NCBI RefSeq assembly: GCF_030815125.1
Contig: NZ_JAUSWH010000001.1
Span: forward strand, 1 to 64,000
From: Allorhizobium paknamense
GTDB taxonomy: Bacteria > Pseudomonadota > Alphaproteobacteria > Rhizobiales > Rhizobiaceae
DNA: 64,000 nucleotides
Direction of reading: 5' to 3'
Below, in pieces: positions 8,820-16,185 of the stretch. The notes below the pieces were generated by a model. That model ran no database searches, was not told the origin of the DNA, and worked only from the letters and a program-made list of their open reading frames with translations. The translations under genes and the position numbers were made by a program. The stretch's first letter is position 1; the number at the start of each line of letters is the position of its first letter.

Positions 8820-8853
8820 GCCCGCCCGCTTTCGGTTTCGTGAACGGGTGGGC
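8820..8853 (+). terminator. Hairpin after glmS, probable terminator without strong T-run
   Basis: GCCCGCCCG and CGGGTGGGC form a 9-bp stem with one wobble pair, 5 bases after the glmS stop. Only GCTTGT follows, so termination may be weak or Rho-assisted. Confidence 0.5.
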
Positions 8854-8962
8854 GCTTGTATTGACCGGCTTTCGACCGCAATAGTTTCAAGGCAAGAGTA
8901 TGATTTGCCGAGTCCCACTGTTTGCAACATCCGGGAATCGGCCACGATGAAAACGGAGTGAC

Positions 8963-9625
8963 ATGACCCCGCCCGTGCCAAAGCCATCCTTTGCCACCCG
9001 GCTCAGGAATAATTTTCTCACGGGGCTGGTCATCTGCGCGCCGATCACCATCACGCTCTGGCTTACCTGGACTTTTATAAACTGGGCGGATAGCTGGGTA
9101 ACGCCCTATATTCCCGCCCGTTACAATCCTGAAAACTATTTAAAATACTACGTTCCGGGCGTGGGCCTGCTGGTCGCCGTAGTGACGATTACCCTGATCG
9201 GTTTTCTTGGGACGAACCTGATCGGCCGCTCCATCGTGGATTTCGGCGAGCGTATCGTCCATCGCATGCCGCTGGTGCGCTCCATTTATAAAAGCGTCAA
9301 GCAGATCTTCGAATCGGTGCTGAAAGAACAATCGAACTCCTTCAAGAAGGTCGGACTGATCGAATTTCCGCATCCCGGAACCTGGGTTCTGGTCTTCATC
9401 GCCACCGATGTCAGCGGCGAAATCGCCGCCCGGCTCAATGAGGATGGCGAGGAAATGGTCGCCGTCTTCATGCCGCCGACCCCCGTGCCAACCGCCGGTT
9501 TCCTGATGTTCGTGCCGCGCAGCAAGCTGAAAGTTCTGGATATGACACCGGAAGAAGGTGCGAAACTCCTGATTTCGGGCGGTCTGGTGATGCCTGAATG
9601 GAAGCCGGGCAAAAAACCTCAGTAA
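8963..9625 (+). CDS. DUF502 family inner-membrane protein
   Basis: A 220-residue protein of the DUF502/COG2928 family, found next to glmS in many alphaproteobacteria. Two predicted membrane helices lie at about 15-40 (GLVICAPITITLWLTWTF) and 65-90 (VGLLVAVVTITLIGFLGTN). They are followed by a soluble domain with the conserved MPLVRSIYKSVKQI motif near 110 and a PTPVPTAGFL motif near 175. Clear GGAG before the ATG. The molecular function is unknown; plant relatives (LCV/COV-type) are membrane proteins too. It is convergent with ccdA, 43 bases away. Confidence 0.85.
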   Translation: MTPPVPKPSFATRLRNNFLTGLVICAPITITLWLTWTFINWADSWVTPYIPARYNPENYLKYYVPGVGLLVAVVTITLIGFLGTNLIGRSIVDFGERIVHRMPLVRSIYKSVKQIFESVLKEQSNSFKKVGLIEFPHPGTWVLVFIATDVSGEIAARLNEDGEEMVAVFMPPTPVPTAGFLMFVPRSKLKVLDMTPEEGAKLLISGGLVMPEWKPGKKPQ

Positions 9626-9668
9626 GAAATCAAGGGTCGTGAAATGACCATTGGTAGAAGACGTGGGC

Positions 9669-10418
9669 TTAACCGATCCGCGACAGAATCGGAAAACTCT
9701 GCTGAAACCAGATAGCAAGATCGGACACATAGCCGAGGATGAAGGCAAGCCCTGTGGCAATAAGCAAGAGCCCCATCGCCTTTTCCACCCACCCGAGATG
9801 ACGGCGGAAAGAGGCTAAAAACCGCATGAAAGCGCCGGAAAATCCGGCTGCGATCCAGAACGGAACGGCAAGACCGAGCGAATAGACCGACAGCAGCAAA
9901 GCGCCCTGCCCCACGGTATCTCTTGCCGCCGCCACTGCCAGAATAGCCCCCAGAACCGGACCGATGCACGGCGTCCAGCCAAAGGCAAAGGCAAGGCCCA
10001 TGACATAGGCACCACTGGCCGTTGCCGGCTTTCCCCCGCCTGAAAACCGGACATCCCGGGCGAGAAAGCCAATGCGGAACACGCCAAGGAAATTCAGGCC
10101 CATGACGATGATGATTAGGCCGCCGATCTTTGCCAGCACATCCAGATGCTGGCGCAACATCATGCCGATACTGGATGCCCCTGCCCCGAGCGCCACGAAA
10201 ACCGTGGCAAAGCCGAGCGTGAAGCAGAGAGCCGAGAGCACCACAGCCCCCCGGGCGCGCCGGTCCACAGGGCTTTGCCCCGCTCCGCGAAACTGCTCCA
10301 CGCTGATTCCCGCCATGTAGCAAAGGTAGGGCGGCACCAGAGGCAGCACGCAGGGCGACAGAAACGACAAGGCACCCGCGAAAAGAGCCGTCAGAAACGG
10401 GATTTCAGCAATCGACAC
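9669..10418 (-). CDS. ccdA: Cytochrome c biogenesis protein CcdA (short DsbD-type reductant transporter)
   Basis: An inner-membrane thiol-disulfide transporter that passes electrons from cytoplasmic thioredoxin to periplasmic partners for cytochrome c maturation. Six predicted helices; the two essential cysteines sit in LSFLSPCVLPLVPPYLC (residues about 15-31) and FGWTPCIGPVLGA (about 130-142). There is no thioredoxin domain, so it is the short CcdA form. The GTG at 10418 gives 249 residues (usual length) and has GGAG 10 bases upstream; an open extension to 10493 adds 25 residues with no family match. Monocistronic as far as visible; the tRNA promoter region follows its 5' end. Confidence 0.9.
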   Translation of the reverse strand: MSIAEIPFLTALFAGALSFLSPCVLPLVPPYLCYMAGISVEQFRGAGQSPVDRRARGAVVLSALCFTLGFATVFVALGAGASSIGMMLRQHLDVLAKIGGLIIIVMGLNFLGVFRIGFLARDVRFSGGGKPATASGAYVMGLAFAFGWTPCIGPVLGAILAVAAARDTVGQGALLLSVYSLGLAVPFWIAAGFSGAFMRFLASFRRHLGWVEKAMGLLLIATGLAFILGYVSDLAIWFQQSFPILSRIG

Positions 10419-10551
10419 GTTGGCAGCACTCCACAGCAGCTCGGCAAAGGCGTTATAACACGGCCTATAGCCAACCTGCCCCCTGCAAACCAATCACCTT
10501 TTCGTCGCAGGGGAAAGGCTGTGAAATTTTGATTTTACCGACATTTTTGGG

Positions 10552-10580
10552 TTGACCGGGCGCGGCCCCCTGCATATGTT
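10552..10580 (+). promoter_or_regulatory. Sigma-70 promoter of tRNA-Lys
   Basis: TTGACC (10552-10557), a 17-base spacer, and TATGTT (10575-10580), 36 bases ahead of the mature tRNA 5' end. Confidence 0.75.
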
Positions 10581-10616
10581 CCGCGCACTTCCAACGGGGT
10601 GGTTCAACACCCTCGG

Positions 10617-10692
10617 GAGCGCGTAGCTCAGCCGGTAGAGCAACTGACTTTTAATCAGTAGGTCCAGGGTTCGAATCCCTGCGCGCTCACCA
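10617..10692 (+). tRNA. tRNA-Lys (anticodon TTT)
   Basis: A 76-base cloverleaf with acceptor GAGCGCG / CGCGCTC, D-arm GCTCAGCCGGTAGAGC, and anticodon stem CTGAC / (G)TCAG around loop CTTTTAA (anticodon TTT). The T-arm is CAGGGTTCGAATCCCTG and the CCA end is encoded. A run of T residues (CTTTTT) follows directly. Confidence 0.97.
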
Positions 10693-10702
10693 CTTTTTCC
10701 CA

Positions 10703-10740
10703 CACAAAAACAAAACATCCCCGCTGTGAAGCGAGGATGT
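10703..10740 (-). terminator. Terminator of the small exported basic protein gene
   Basis: Minus strand: ACATCCTCGC, loop, GCGGGGATGT, then TTTTGTTTTTG. It lies 25 bases after the stop codon at 10765. Confidence 0.8.
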
Positions 10741-10764
10741 AAAATTGTAAATGATGGCCGCATA

Positions 10765-11016
10765 TCAGCGGCAAACGCGCGTCTTGCGGATGATCACCTC
10801 GCCGTGGTGACGGGTACGGACCACCTTGGTAAAGCAGCGCGGACGATGATGGCGGCGCCAGTCGCGGCGGTCGTGATGGTCGCGGCGCCAATCTGGGCCG
10901 TGGCGATAGCCGCCATCCTGGATAACCGTCACGGATGCACCCTGGGCGGCACTCGGTGCTGCCGTAGCTGCGAAACTTCCAAGGCCGATGAGGCAGGCGA
11001 CGATAAACTTTTTCAT
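10765..11016 (-). CDS. Small exported His/Arg-rich protein
   Basis: An 83-residue protein not assigned to a named family. A signal peptide (MKKFIVACLIGLGSFAATAA, cut near residue 24) is followed by a short beta-like stretch and a strongly basic centre rich in His, Arg and Asp (residues about 37-58, HGPDWRRDHHDRRDWRRHH). Two cysteines (in RPRCF and the C-terminal TRVCR) could form a disulfide. AGGAGGAAAC gives an excellent ribosome site and a terminator follows, so the gene is real. The His/Asp cluster might bind metal or anionic polymers; that is inference. Similar short exported basic proteins are common in Hyphomicrobiales. Confidence 0.8.
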   Translation of the reverse strand: MKKFIVACLIGLGSFAATAAPSAAQGASVTVIQDGGYRHGPDWRRDHHDRRDWRRHHRPRCFTKVVRTRHHGEVIIRKTRVCR

Positions 11017-11289
11017 GTTTCCTCCTGATTTTTCAGGTTACGAGCGATCCACCGAAGGTGGGTCAGGTGTCCGGAAAACCGGGCCGGTGGCCGGGTGTTT
11101 TCATCTGCACCTGAGCACCGCCGATAAGACCGTTCTAGATCCCGCTTGATGAACTTCGGCTGATGAAAACGTTCATCTTCAAGACAGGTTTCATCGGTGC
11201 CCATTGATTTTTTGGCTTTTTTTTGATCGTTCACACCCGCTTCAACATCTTGTGACGCCGCAGACCGCGTGAAAACAAACTTGATAAAG

Positions 11290-11547
11290 CGCAAGTCCAT
11301 CATGCTTATGGTTTTCGCTTGCCGGAAATCTGTGCTTCCTGTAAGCAAGCATGTGTTCGGGCATTATGATCCCGGAGACTGGACTGATCGTACTGACCGA
11401 GCCGTTTGGCAGGGTCGTGGTGGCTGTACCACCGGCTGTAGATGTTCTTTCCCCGTTATCGGACTTCCGATCCGCCTGTCGCAGGCGATCCACGCTCTTT
11501 GCTGCCGACAGGCAGCATTCTACAAACTCAAGGGAAGGACTTATCCC
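11290..11547 (+). promoter_or_regulatory. Structured 5' leader of cspA
   Basis: A long gene-free stretch precedes cspA (11017-11547). The last 130 bases hold three compact hairpins: 11419-11433 (GGTGG/CCACC), 11473-11487 (CGCCTG TCG CAGGCG) and 11501-11516 (GCTGCC/GGCAGC), the last ending 15 bases before the ribosome site. Long structured leaders that act as RNA thermosensors or stability elements are known for cold-shock mRNAs; this one is judged by position and structure only. From 11017 to 11290 I see no gene or clear motif apart from the likely promoter region of the divergent basic-protein gene. Confidence 0.5.
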
Positions 11548-11760
11548 ATGGCCACCAAAGGCACCGTAAAATTCTTCAATCAGGACAAGGGCTTCGGCTT
11601 CATCACCCCGGAAGGCGGCGCGAAGGACGTTTTCGTTCACATTTCCGCTCTTCAGGCTGCCGGCCTGCAGACCCTCAAGGACGGCCAGCAGGTGACCTTC
11701 GACACCGAGCCGGATCGCATGGGCAAGGGCCCGAAGGCAGTGAACATCCGCGCCGCTTGA
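11548..11760 (+). CDS. cspA: Cold-shock protein, CspA family
   Basis: A 70-residue single cold-shock domain: [20 protein letters not shown] contains the RNP1 motif (KGFGFI), and DVFVHISAL contains RNP2. Such proteins bind single-stranded RNA and DNA and melt mRNA structure, chiefly after cold shock or in stationary phase. AAGGGAAGGAC lies 9 bases before the ATG. A terminator follows at 11782, so it is monocistronic, with the long leader upstream. Confidence 0.95.
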   Translation: MATKGTVKFFNQDKGFGFITPEGGAKDVFVHISALQAAGLQTLKDGQQVTFDTEPDRMGKGPKAVNIRAA

Positions 11761-11781
11761 TTTTGGCGCAGTGATTTCCGG

Positions 11782-11816
11782 AAACAGCGCCCTAGAGGCG
11801 CTGTTTCTGTTTATGG
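11782..11816 (+). terminator. Terminator of cspA
   Basis: Perfect 10-bp stem AAACAGCGCC / GGCGCTGTTT with CTAGA loop, followed by CTGTTTATG (weak T-run), 22 bases after the cspA stop. Confidence 0.75.
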
Positions 11817-11825
11817 ATAGCTTCT

Positions 11826-12899
11826 TCAGGCCGCCCGAACCGGCCCTGCCGCCACATCAACCGCTGCAAAGGCAGCAGCGACAATCTCCGGCCCTGCTCC
11901 CGGACGCGTTGCGTCGGCGGAGAGAATCTGGCGAAAGCGCCGTGCACCTGCAAAACCCTGGAACAGCCCCACCATGTGGCGGGTGAGATGCACCAGCCTG
12001 CCACCTTCGGCGATATGGCGAGCGGCATGCTCCATCATGGCATCGCGCACACCATCCCAATCCGGCGCGGCAAGCGGCTCGCCATAGATGGCATGGTCAA
12101 CACCGGTGAGCAGCGTAGCGTTGTTGTAGGCGGCTCTGCCCAGCATCACCCCGTCCATGATCTCCAGATGACGGCTTGCTTCTTCCAGGCTGGTAATGCC
12201 CCCATTGATTCCAATGAAAAACTGCGGATGCCGTTCTTTCATCCGGTAAACCAGCGGATAATCGAGCGGTGGTATTTCCCGATTTTCCTTGGGGCTCAGC
12301 CCCTGCAGCCAGGCCTTGCGGGCATGGATCCACAGCGCATCCGCGCCGGCATCCACCATCCGATCCACAAAATCCGGCAGCACGCTCTCCGGCTCCTGAT
12401 CGTCAACCCCAATCCGGCATTTGACTGTGACTGGCACCGAAGACGCTTGCTTCATGGCTTTCACGCAGGCAGCAACCGTTTCCGGCTCTCGCATCAGGCA
12501 AGCGCCGAACGTGCCTGCCTGAACACGATCCGACGGGCAGCCCACATTGAGGTTGATTTCGTCATAGCCCCAGTCATTGGCAATCCGCACAGCTTCGGAA
12601 AGCTTTGCCGGATCGGAGCCACCCAATTGCAGGGCGACGGGATGTTCGCTGGTGTCAAAGTCCAAAAGCTTGTCGCGCTTGCCGTGGATGATCGCATCTG
12701 CCACCACCATTTCGGTAAACAGCAGCGCATGGCGACTGAGCAACCGGTGAAACCGGCGACAGAACGTGTCTGTCCAGTCGATCATCGGCGCCACGGCGAA
12801 GACGGGTGCTTTGAAATAGCATTTTTCTCGTTTTCTTTCAGCGTCTTGCAATCGCTTCTTCTCCGTCTTGTTGACGTATGTCCGAGCCTTGTGCGCCAC
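11826..12899 (-). CDS. dusA: tRNA-dihydrouridine(20/20a) synthase DusA
   Basis: An FMN enzyme that reduces uridine to dihydrouridine at the tRNA D-loop positions 20/20a. TIM-barrel opening FAVAPMIDWTDTFCR, the catalytic cysteine in NVGCPSDRVQAG, substrate region KCRIGVDDQE, and the DusA-type HARKAWLQGLSPKENR. The 357-residue frame carries about 28 extra residues (very Lys/Arg rich) before the usual start, so the true start may be further in; no in-frame ATG with a good ribosome site exists between. It converges with cspA and is divergent from the alcohol dehydrogenase. Confidence 0.93.
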   Translation of the reverse strand: MAHKARTYVNKTEKKRLQDAERKREKCYFKAPVFAVAPMIDWTDTFCRRFHRLLSRHALLFTEMVVADAIIHGKRDKLLDFDTSEHPVALQLGGSDPAKLSEAVRIANDWGYDEINLNVGCPSDRVQAGTFGACLMREPETVAACVKAMKQASSVPVTVKCRIGVDDQEPESVLPDFVDRMVDAGADALWIHARKAWLQGLSPKENREIPPLDYPLVYRMKERHPQFFIGINGGITSLEEASRHLEIMDGVMLGRAAYNNATLLTGVDHAIYGEPLAAPDWDGVRDAMMEHAARHIAEGGRLVHLTRHMVGLFQGFAGARRFRQILSADATRPGAGPEIVAAAFAAVDVAAGPVRAA

Positions 12900-13010
12900 T
12901 CTATACCTTTGATGCCTTTATAACAAAAGCCTGGTCGGGTCAGCACAGGGGCGGCTTTTCAAAAGCGCCCGAACATTTTACTGATGCTAGCTCAAGAAAC
13001 GGAGTTTTTC

Positions 13011-14054
13011 ATGCGCGCCCTTTATTTCGAACATTTCGGGGAAACGCCCAAAGTTGCCACCCTTCCCGATCCGGAACCGACCGCTGGCGGCGTGGTCATT
13101 GAAGTGAAGGCGACGGGTCTTTGCCGCAGCGATTGGCATGGCTGGATGGGTCACGATACCGACATTGCCCTGCCCCATGTGCCGGGTCATGAATTTGCAG
13201 GTGTTATTGCTGCCGTGGGGCGTGATGTGCGCCGTTTCAAGGTGGGGGATCGCGTTACCGTGCCCTTCGTGTCCGGCTGCGGCCATTGCCATGAATGCCG
13301 CTCCGGCAATCAACAGGTCTGCGAAACGCAGTTTCAGCCTGGCTTCACCCATTGGGGCTCTTTTGCTGAATATGTTGCGATTGATCATGCCGAGCAAAAT
13401 CTGGTGCATCTGCCGGAAAGCATGACCTATGCCACGGCCGCCAGCCTCGGCTGCCGCTTTGCCACATCCTTCCGCGCCGTGGTGGATCAAGGCCGGTTGA
13501 AAGGTGGGGAATGGCTGGCGGTGCATGGCTGCGGCGGTGTAGGGCTTTCGGCCATCATGATCGGCAAGGGGCTGGGCGCGCGGATCATCGCAATTGATAT
13601 CGCAGAGGACAAGCTGGCGCTGGCGCAGGAACTGGGCGCAGAGATCACCATCAACAGCCGCTCCGTTCAGGATGTGGCGCAAGCGGTACGAGACGCGACC
13701 GGCGGCGGTGCCCATGTTTCCGTGGATGCGCTGGGCCATCCGCAAACCTGCTGCAATTCCATTTCCAATCTCAGGCGCCGTGGACGGCATGTGCAGGTTG
13801 GTCTGATGCTAGCAGACCACGCAACGCCGCAAATCCCGATGGCGCGGGTCATTGCCCATGAACTGGAAATCTACGGCAGCCACGGCATGCAGGCCTGGCG
13901 TTATGACGCCATGCTGGGAATGATCGAGGCCGGAACGCTCGCACCGGAAAAACTCATTGGCCGCCATATCAGCCTTTCGGATGCAGCCATCGCCCTGCCC
14001 GCTATGGATAGCTTCCGTGAAAGCGGCATCAGCATCATCGACCGTTTTGTCTGA
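13011..14054 (+). CDS. Zinc-dependent alcohol dehydrogenase (MDR family)
   Basis: A 347-residue medium-chain dehydrogenase/reductase. Catalytic zinc ligands appear as C38 (GLCRSDWH) and H60-E61 (PGHEFAG); the structural zinc site is C90, C93, C96 and C104 ([10 protein letters not shown]); the Rossmann motif is [13 protein letters not shown] near residue 172, followed by an acidic IAID end that favours NAD. CGGAG lies 7 bases before the ATG. It probably oxidises a primary or secondary alcohol or related substrate; the exact one cannot be told. It stands alone between dusA and hflX. Confidence 0.88.
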   Translation: MRALYFEHFGETPKVATLPDPEPTAGGVVIEVKATGLCRSDWHGWMGHDTDIALPHVPGHEFAGVIAAVGRDVRRFKVGDRVTVPFVSGCGHCHECRSGNQQVCETQFQPGFTHWGSFAEYVAIDHAEQNLVHLPESMTYATAASLGCRFATSFRAVVDQGRLKGGEWLAVHGCGGVGLSAIMIGKGLGARIIAIDIAEDKLALAQELGAEITINSRSVQDVAQAVRDATGGGAHVSVDALGHPQTCCNSISNLRRRGRHVQVGLMLADHATPQIPMARVIAHELEIYGSHGMQAWRYDAMLGMIEAGTLAPEKLIGRHISLSDAAIALPAMDSFRESGISIIDRFV

Positions 14055-14060
14055 GACCTT

Positions 14061-14165
14061 ACTGCATAATTCCTTAAATCGGAATCGATTTAAGGTGAAA
14101 ATTATGCAGCAGATTTAAAGTGTTACAGCGTCCTTTGTGCGTTTGATAAAACGCACGGCGCTGTA
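14061..14165 (+). repeat. Family D palindromic repeat, copy 1
   Basis: CTGCATAATTCCTTAAATCG ... CGATTTAAGGTGAAAATTATGCAG is a long hairpin with TTAAATCGGAATCGATTTAA at its tip, followed by TTACAGCG ... GATAAAACGCACGGCGCTGTAA. Apart from a few bases it matches 58541-58647, 44 kb away. Confidence 0.85.
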
Positions 14166-14261
14166 ATACACGACAGCACGGTATGTCGTGCAGTCTACCC
14201 CCTCAAGGCATGGCAGAGGGGGTAAACCACACGCAAAATTTCCTGAAAATGCTCACATCTG

Positions 14262-14328
14262 GAGCATTTCCAAAAAAAGTGGAATCCGGTTTTCCGTCCG
14301 GAAATGCGTGAAAACAAAGAGTTAGAGC
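14262..14328 (-). repeat. Family B palindromic repeat, copy 4
   Basis: GGAGCATTTCC, AGTGGAATCCGGTTTTCCGT, CCGGAAATGCGTGAAAAC, AAAGAGTTAGAGC: the complete B unit, ending at the hflX stop codon, so it forms the 3' end of that mRNA. 14166-14261 carries only a small CCCCCTC/GAGGGGG hairpin (14200-14222). Confidence 0.8.
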
Positions 14329-15666
14329 TCAACGCTCCCAATCTTCTTTCGGGCGCTGCGGCTGAACGCCCAGCTTGCGTTCCAGTTCGGCGGCCTGACG
14401 CTCGGTCAGCCTGAGATCAAGGCTGACAGAACCGTCCTCATGGTCCTCACGGCCATCGACGACCGCATTTTCATAGGCCCAGGACACGATGGAATGCTTG
14501 TCTGCCGGAATGACCACGGTCGTTTCCGTCAGCACGCCCGAAAGCCGCTCGGAAATCACCTCCATCAGCCGATCCACGCCTTCGCCGCTCAAGGCTGAAG
14601 CCGGAATGACATTGTCGCGCGCGGCAACCTTCTGGATCAGTGCGTCGTGCGTCTCCGCATCGAGACGGTCGATCTTGTTCCAGACCTCGATAATGCGCTC
14701 GTCTCGTTCCTTATCATCAATGCCGAGATCGGCCAGAATACGCAGCACGTCCGCCGATTGCGCGGCGTTGTCCGGATCTGACATGTCACGCACATGCAGG
14801 ATGAGATCGGCTTCCAGCACCTCTTCCAGCGTGGCGCGGAAGGCGGCGACCAGATGGGTGGGCAGATCGGAGATAAAGCCGACGGTGTCGGACAGAATGA
14901 CCGTGCGGCCATGCGGCAGCTTCATGCGGCGCAGGGTCGGGTCGAGCGTGGCAAACAGCATGTCCTCTGCCAGAACGCCAGCGCCGGTGATGCGGTTGAA
15001 CAATGTCGATTTCCCCGCATTGGTATAACCAACCAGAGCCACGATCGGATGCGGCACCTTGCGGCGCTTGGCGCGGTGCAGCTGGCGGGTGCGCACCACC
15101 TGCTCCAGTTCCCGCTCCAGACGGACAATGCGATCCTGAAGAAGGCGGCGGTCGGCTTCGATCTGCGTTTCACCGGGACCGCCCATGAAGCCCGCGCCGC
15201 CGCGCTGGCGCTCAAGGTGGGTCCAGCTTCTGACCAGCCGGCCCTTCTGGTAATTGAGATGGGCAAGATCGACCTGCAGCGTGCCTTCCTTCGTGGAGGC
15301 GCGGCGGCCGAAGATTTCGAGAATGAGGCCGGTGCGGTCGATGACCTTGGCGCCCCATTCCTTCTCCAGATTGCGCTGCTGAACCGGCGTCAGCGGATGA
15401 TCGACGATGACGAGACCAGCATCCTGCTCTTCCAGCAGCGCCTTGATCTCCTCGATCTTGCCGGTTCCGATCAGCGTCGCAGGGCGCGGCTGGTTCACCG
15501 GAACGATCAACCCTTGCGCAATGGTAAGATCGATGGCGCGCGCCAAACCCACCGCTTCCTCCAGACGGCTTTCATTGCTGCGTGCGGGAGGCGCGACCGC
15601 ATCCAGTGACGCGCGCTCTGCTGCTCTGGAGGGTTTCAGCACAGGCACCAGCACCACGGCGCGCAT
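14329..15666 (-). CDS. hflX: GTPase HflX
   Basis: A ribosome-associated GTPase that splits stalled or hibernating 70S ribosomes, classically encoded next to hfq. The N-terminal HflX domain has LIGTGKIEEIKALL near residue 65, then a coiled region with RGGAGFMGGPGETQIE, and the G domain has GYTNAGKSTLFN (G1), LDPTLR, DTVGF (G3) and NKID (G4). From ATG 15666 it has 445 residues and starts directly at the first beta-strand (MRAVVLVPVL). There is no good ribosome site there; an in-frame ATC at 15729 with AGGA 8 bases upstream would add 21 residues (see findings). It lies downstream of hfq, so the two probably share a transcript. Confidence 0.95.
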   Translation of the reverse strand: MRAVVLVPVLKPSRAAERASLDAVAPPARSNESRLEEAVGLARAIDLTIAQGLIVPVNQPRPATLIGTGKIEEIKALLEEQDAGLVIVDHPLTPVQQRNLEKEWGAKVIDRTGLILEIFGRRASTKEGTLQVDLAHLNYQKGRLVRSWTHLERQRGGAGFMGGPGETQIEADRRLLQDRIVRLERELEQVVRTRQLHRAKRRKVPHPIVALVGYTNAGKSTLFNRITGAGVLAEDMLFATLDPTLRRMKLPHGRTVILSDTVGFISDLPTHLVAAFRATLEEVLEADLILHVRDMSDPDNAAQSADVLRILADLGIDDKERDERIIEVWNKIDRLDAETHDALIQKVAARDNVIPASALSGEGVDRLMEVISERLSGVLTETTVVIPADKHSIVSWAYENAVVDGREDHEDGSVSLDLRLTERQAAELERKLGVQPQRPKEDWER

Positions 15667-15759
15667 ATCGTCGCGGTGCTTTTCCTGCTCCGGAATGATG
15701 GAATCAGATGTGGTGTCGCGTGTGGAGATAGCCGTTATCCTGATGAAAGGCGTCCGAAA

Positions 15760-16002
15760 TCAGGACGCGTTTTCTTCGCCTTCGTACATTTGGAACGGCT
15801 GGCTGGGCATGATCGTCGAGATCGCATGCTTATACACGAGCTGGGAATGACCATCCCGGCGCAGCAGGACGCAGAAGTTATCGAAAGACGTTACCACGCC
15901 GGTGAGCTTGACACCATTGATGAGAAAAATTGTGAGCGGGTTTTTCTGCTTGCGAACCTGATTGAGAAAATGGTCCTGCAAATTTTGAGACCGTTCCGCC
16001 AT
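15760..16002 (-). CDS. hfq: RNA chaperone Hfq
   Basis: An 80-residue Sm-like protein that forms a hexamer and pairs small RNAs with mRNAs. The N-terminal [20 protein letters not shown] and Sm2 motif YKHAIS are as in other Hfq proteins; the C-terminal tail is very short, as usual in alphaproteobacteria. The ribosome site is weak (GAATCGG). Upstream (16003-16185) is a gene-free stretch that should carry its promoter. Its presence fits the sRNA candidate at 27.1 kb. Confidence 0.97.
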   Translation of the reverse strand: MAERSQNLQDHFLNQVRKQKNPLTIFLINGVKLTGVVTSFDNFCVLLRRDGHSQLVYKHAISTIMPSQPFQMYEGEENAS

Positions 16003-16185
16003 GGCGCCGATTCTTTCTATTTTGTTTGCCGGTCGGGGTTGCCGGTTAAATTTTCTATCTGTTTCTGGACATGTTGCCCCAATGCCCCTAGGGCAAAAGT
16101 GGTATCAAATCAGCGTGTGTTCCGCAATCTGGAAAAGCCTGCATATTCAAGCGAAATGCGATGGAGCGGGTAAACCGCGCTCCCC

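Noticed and set aside
16003..16185. Sigma-54 promoter ahead of hfq
   Set aside because: No GG-N10-GC pair in the expected context; only loose matches.
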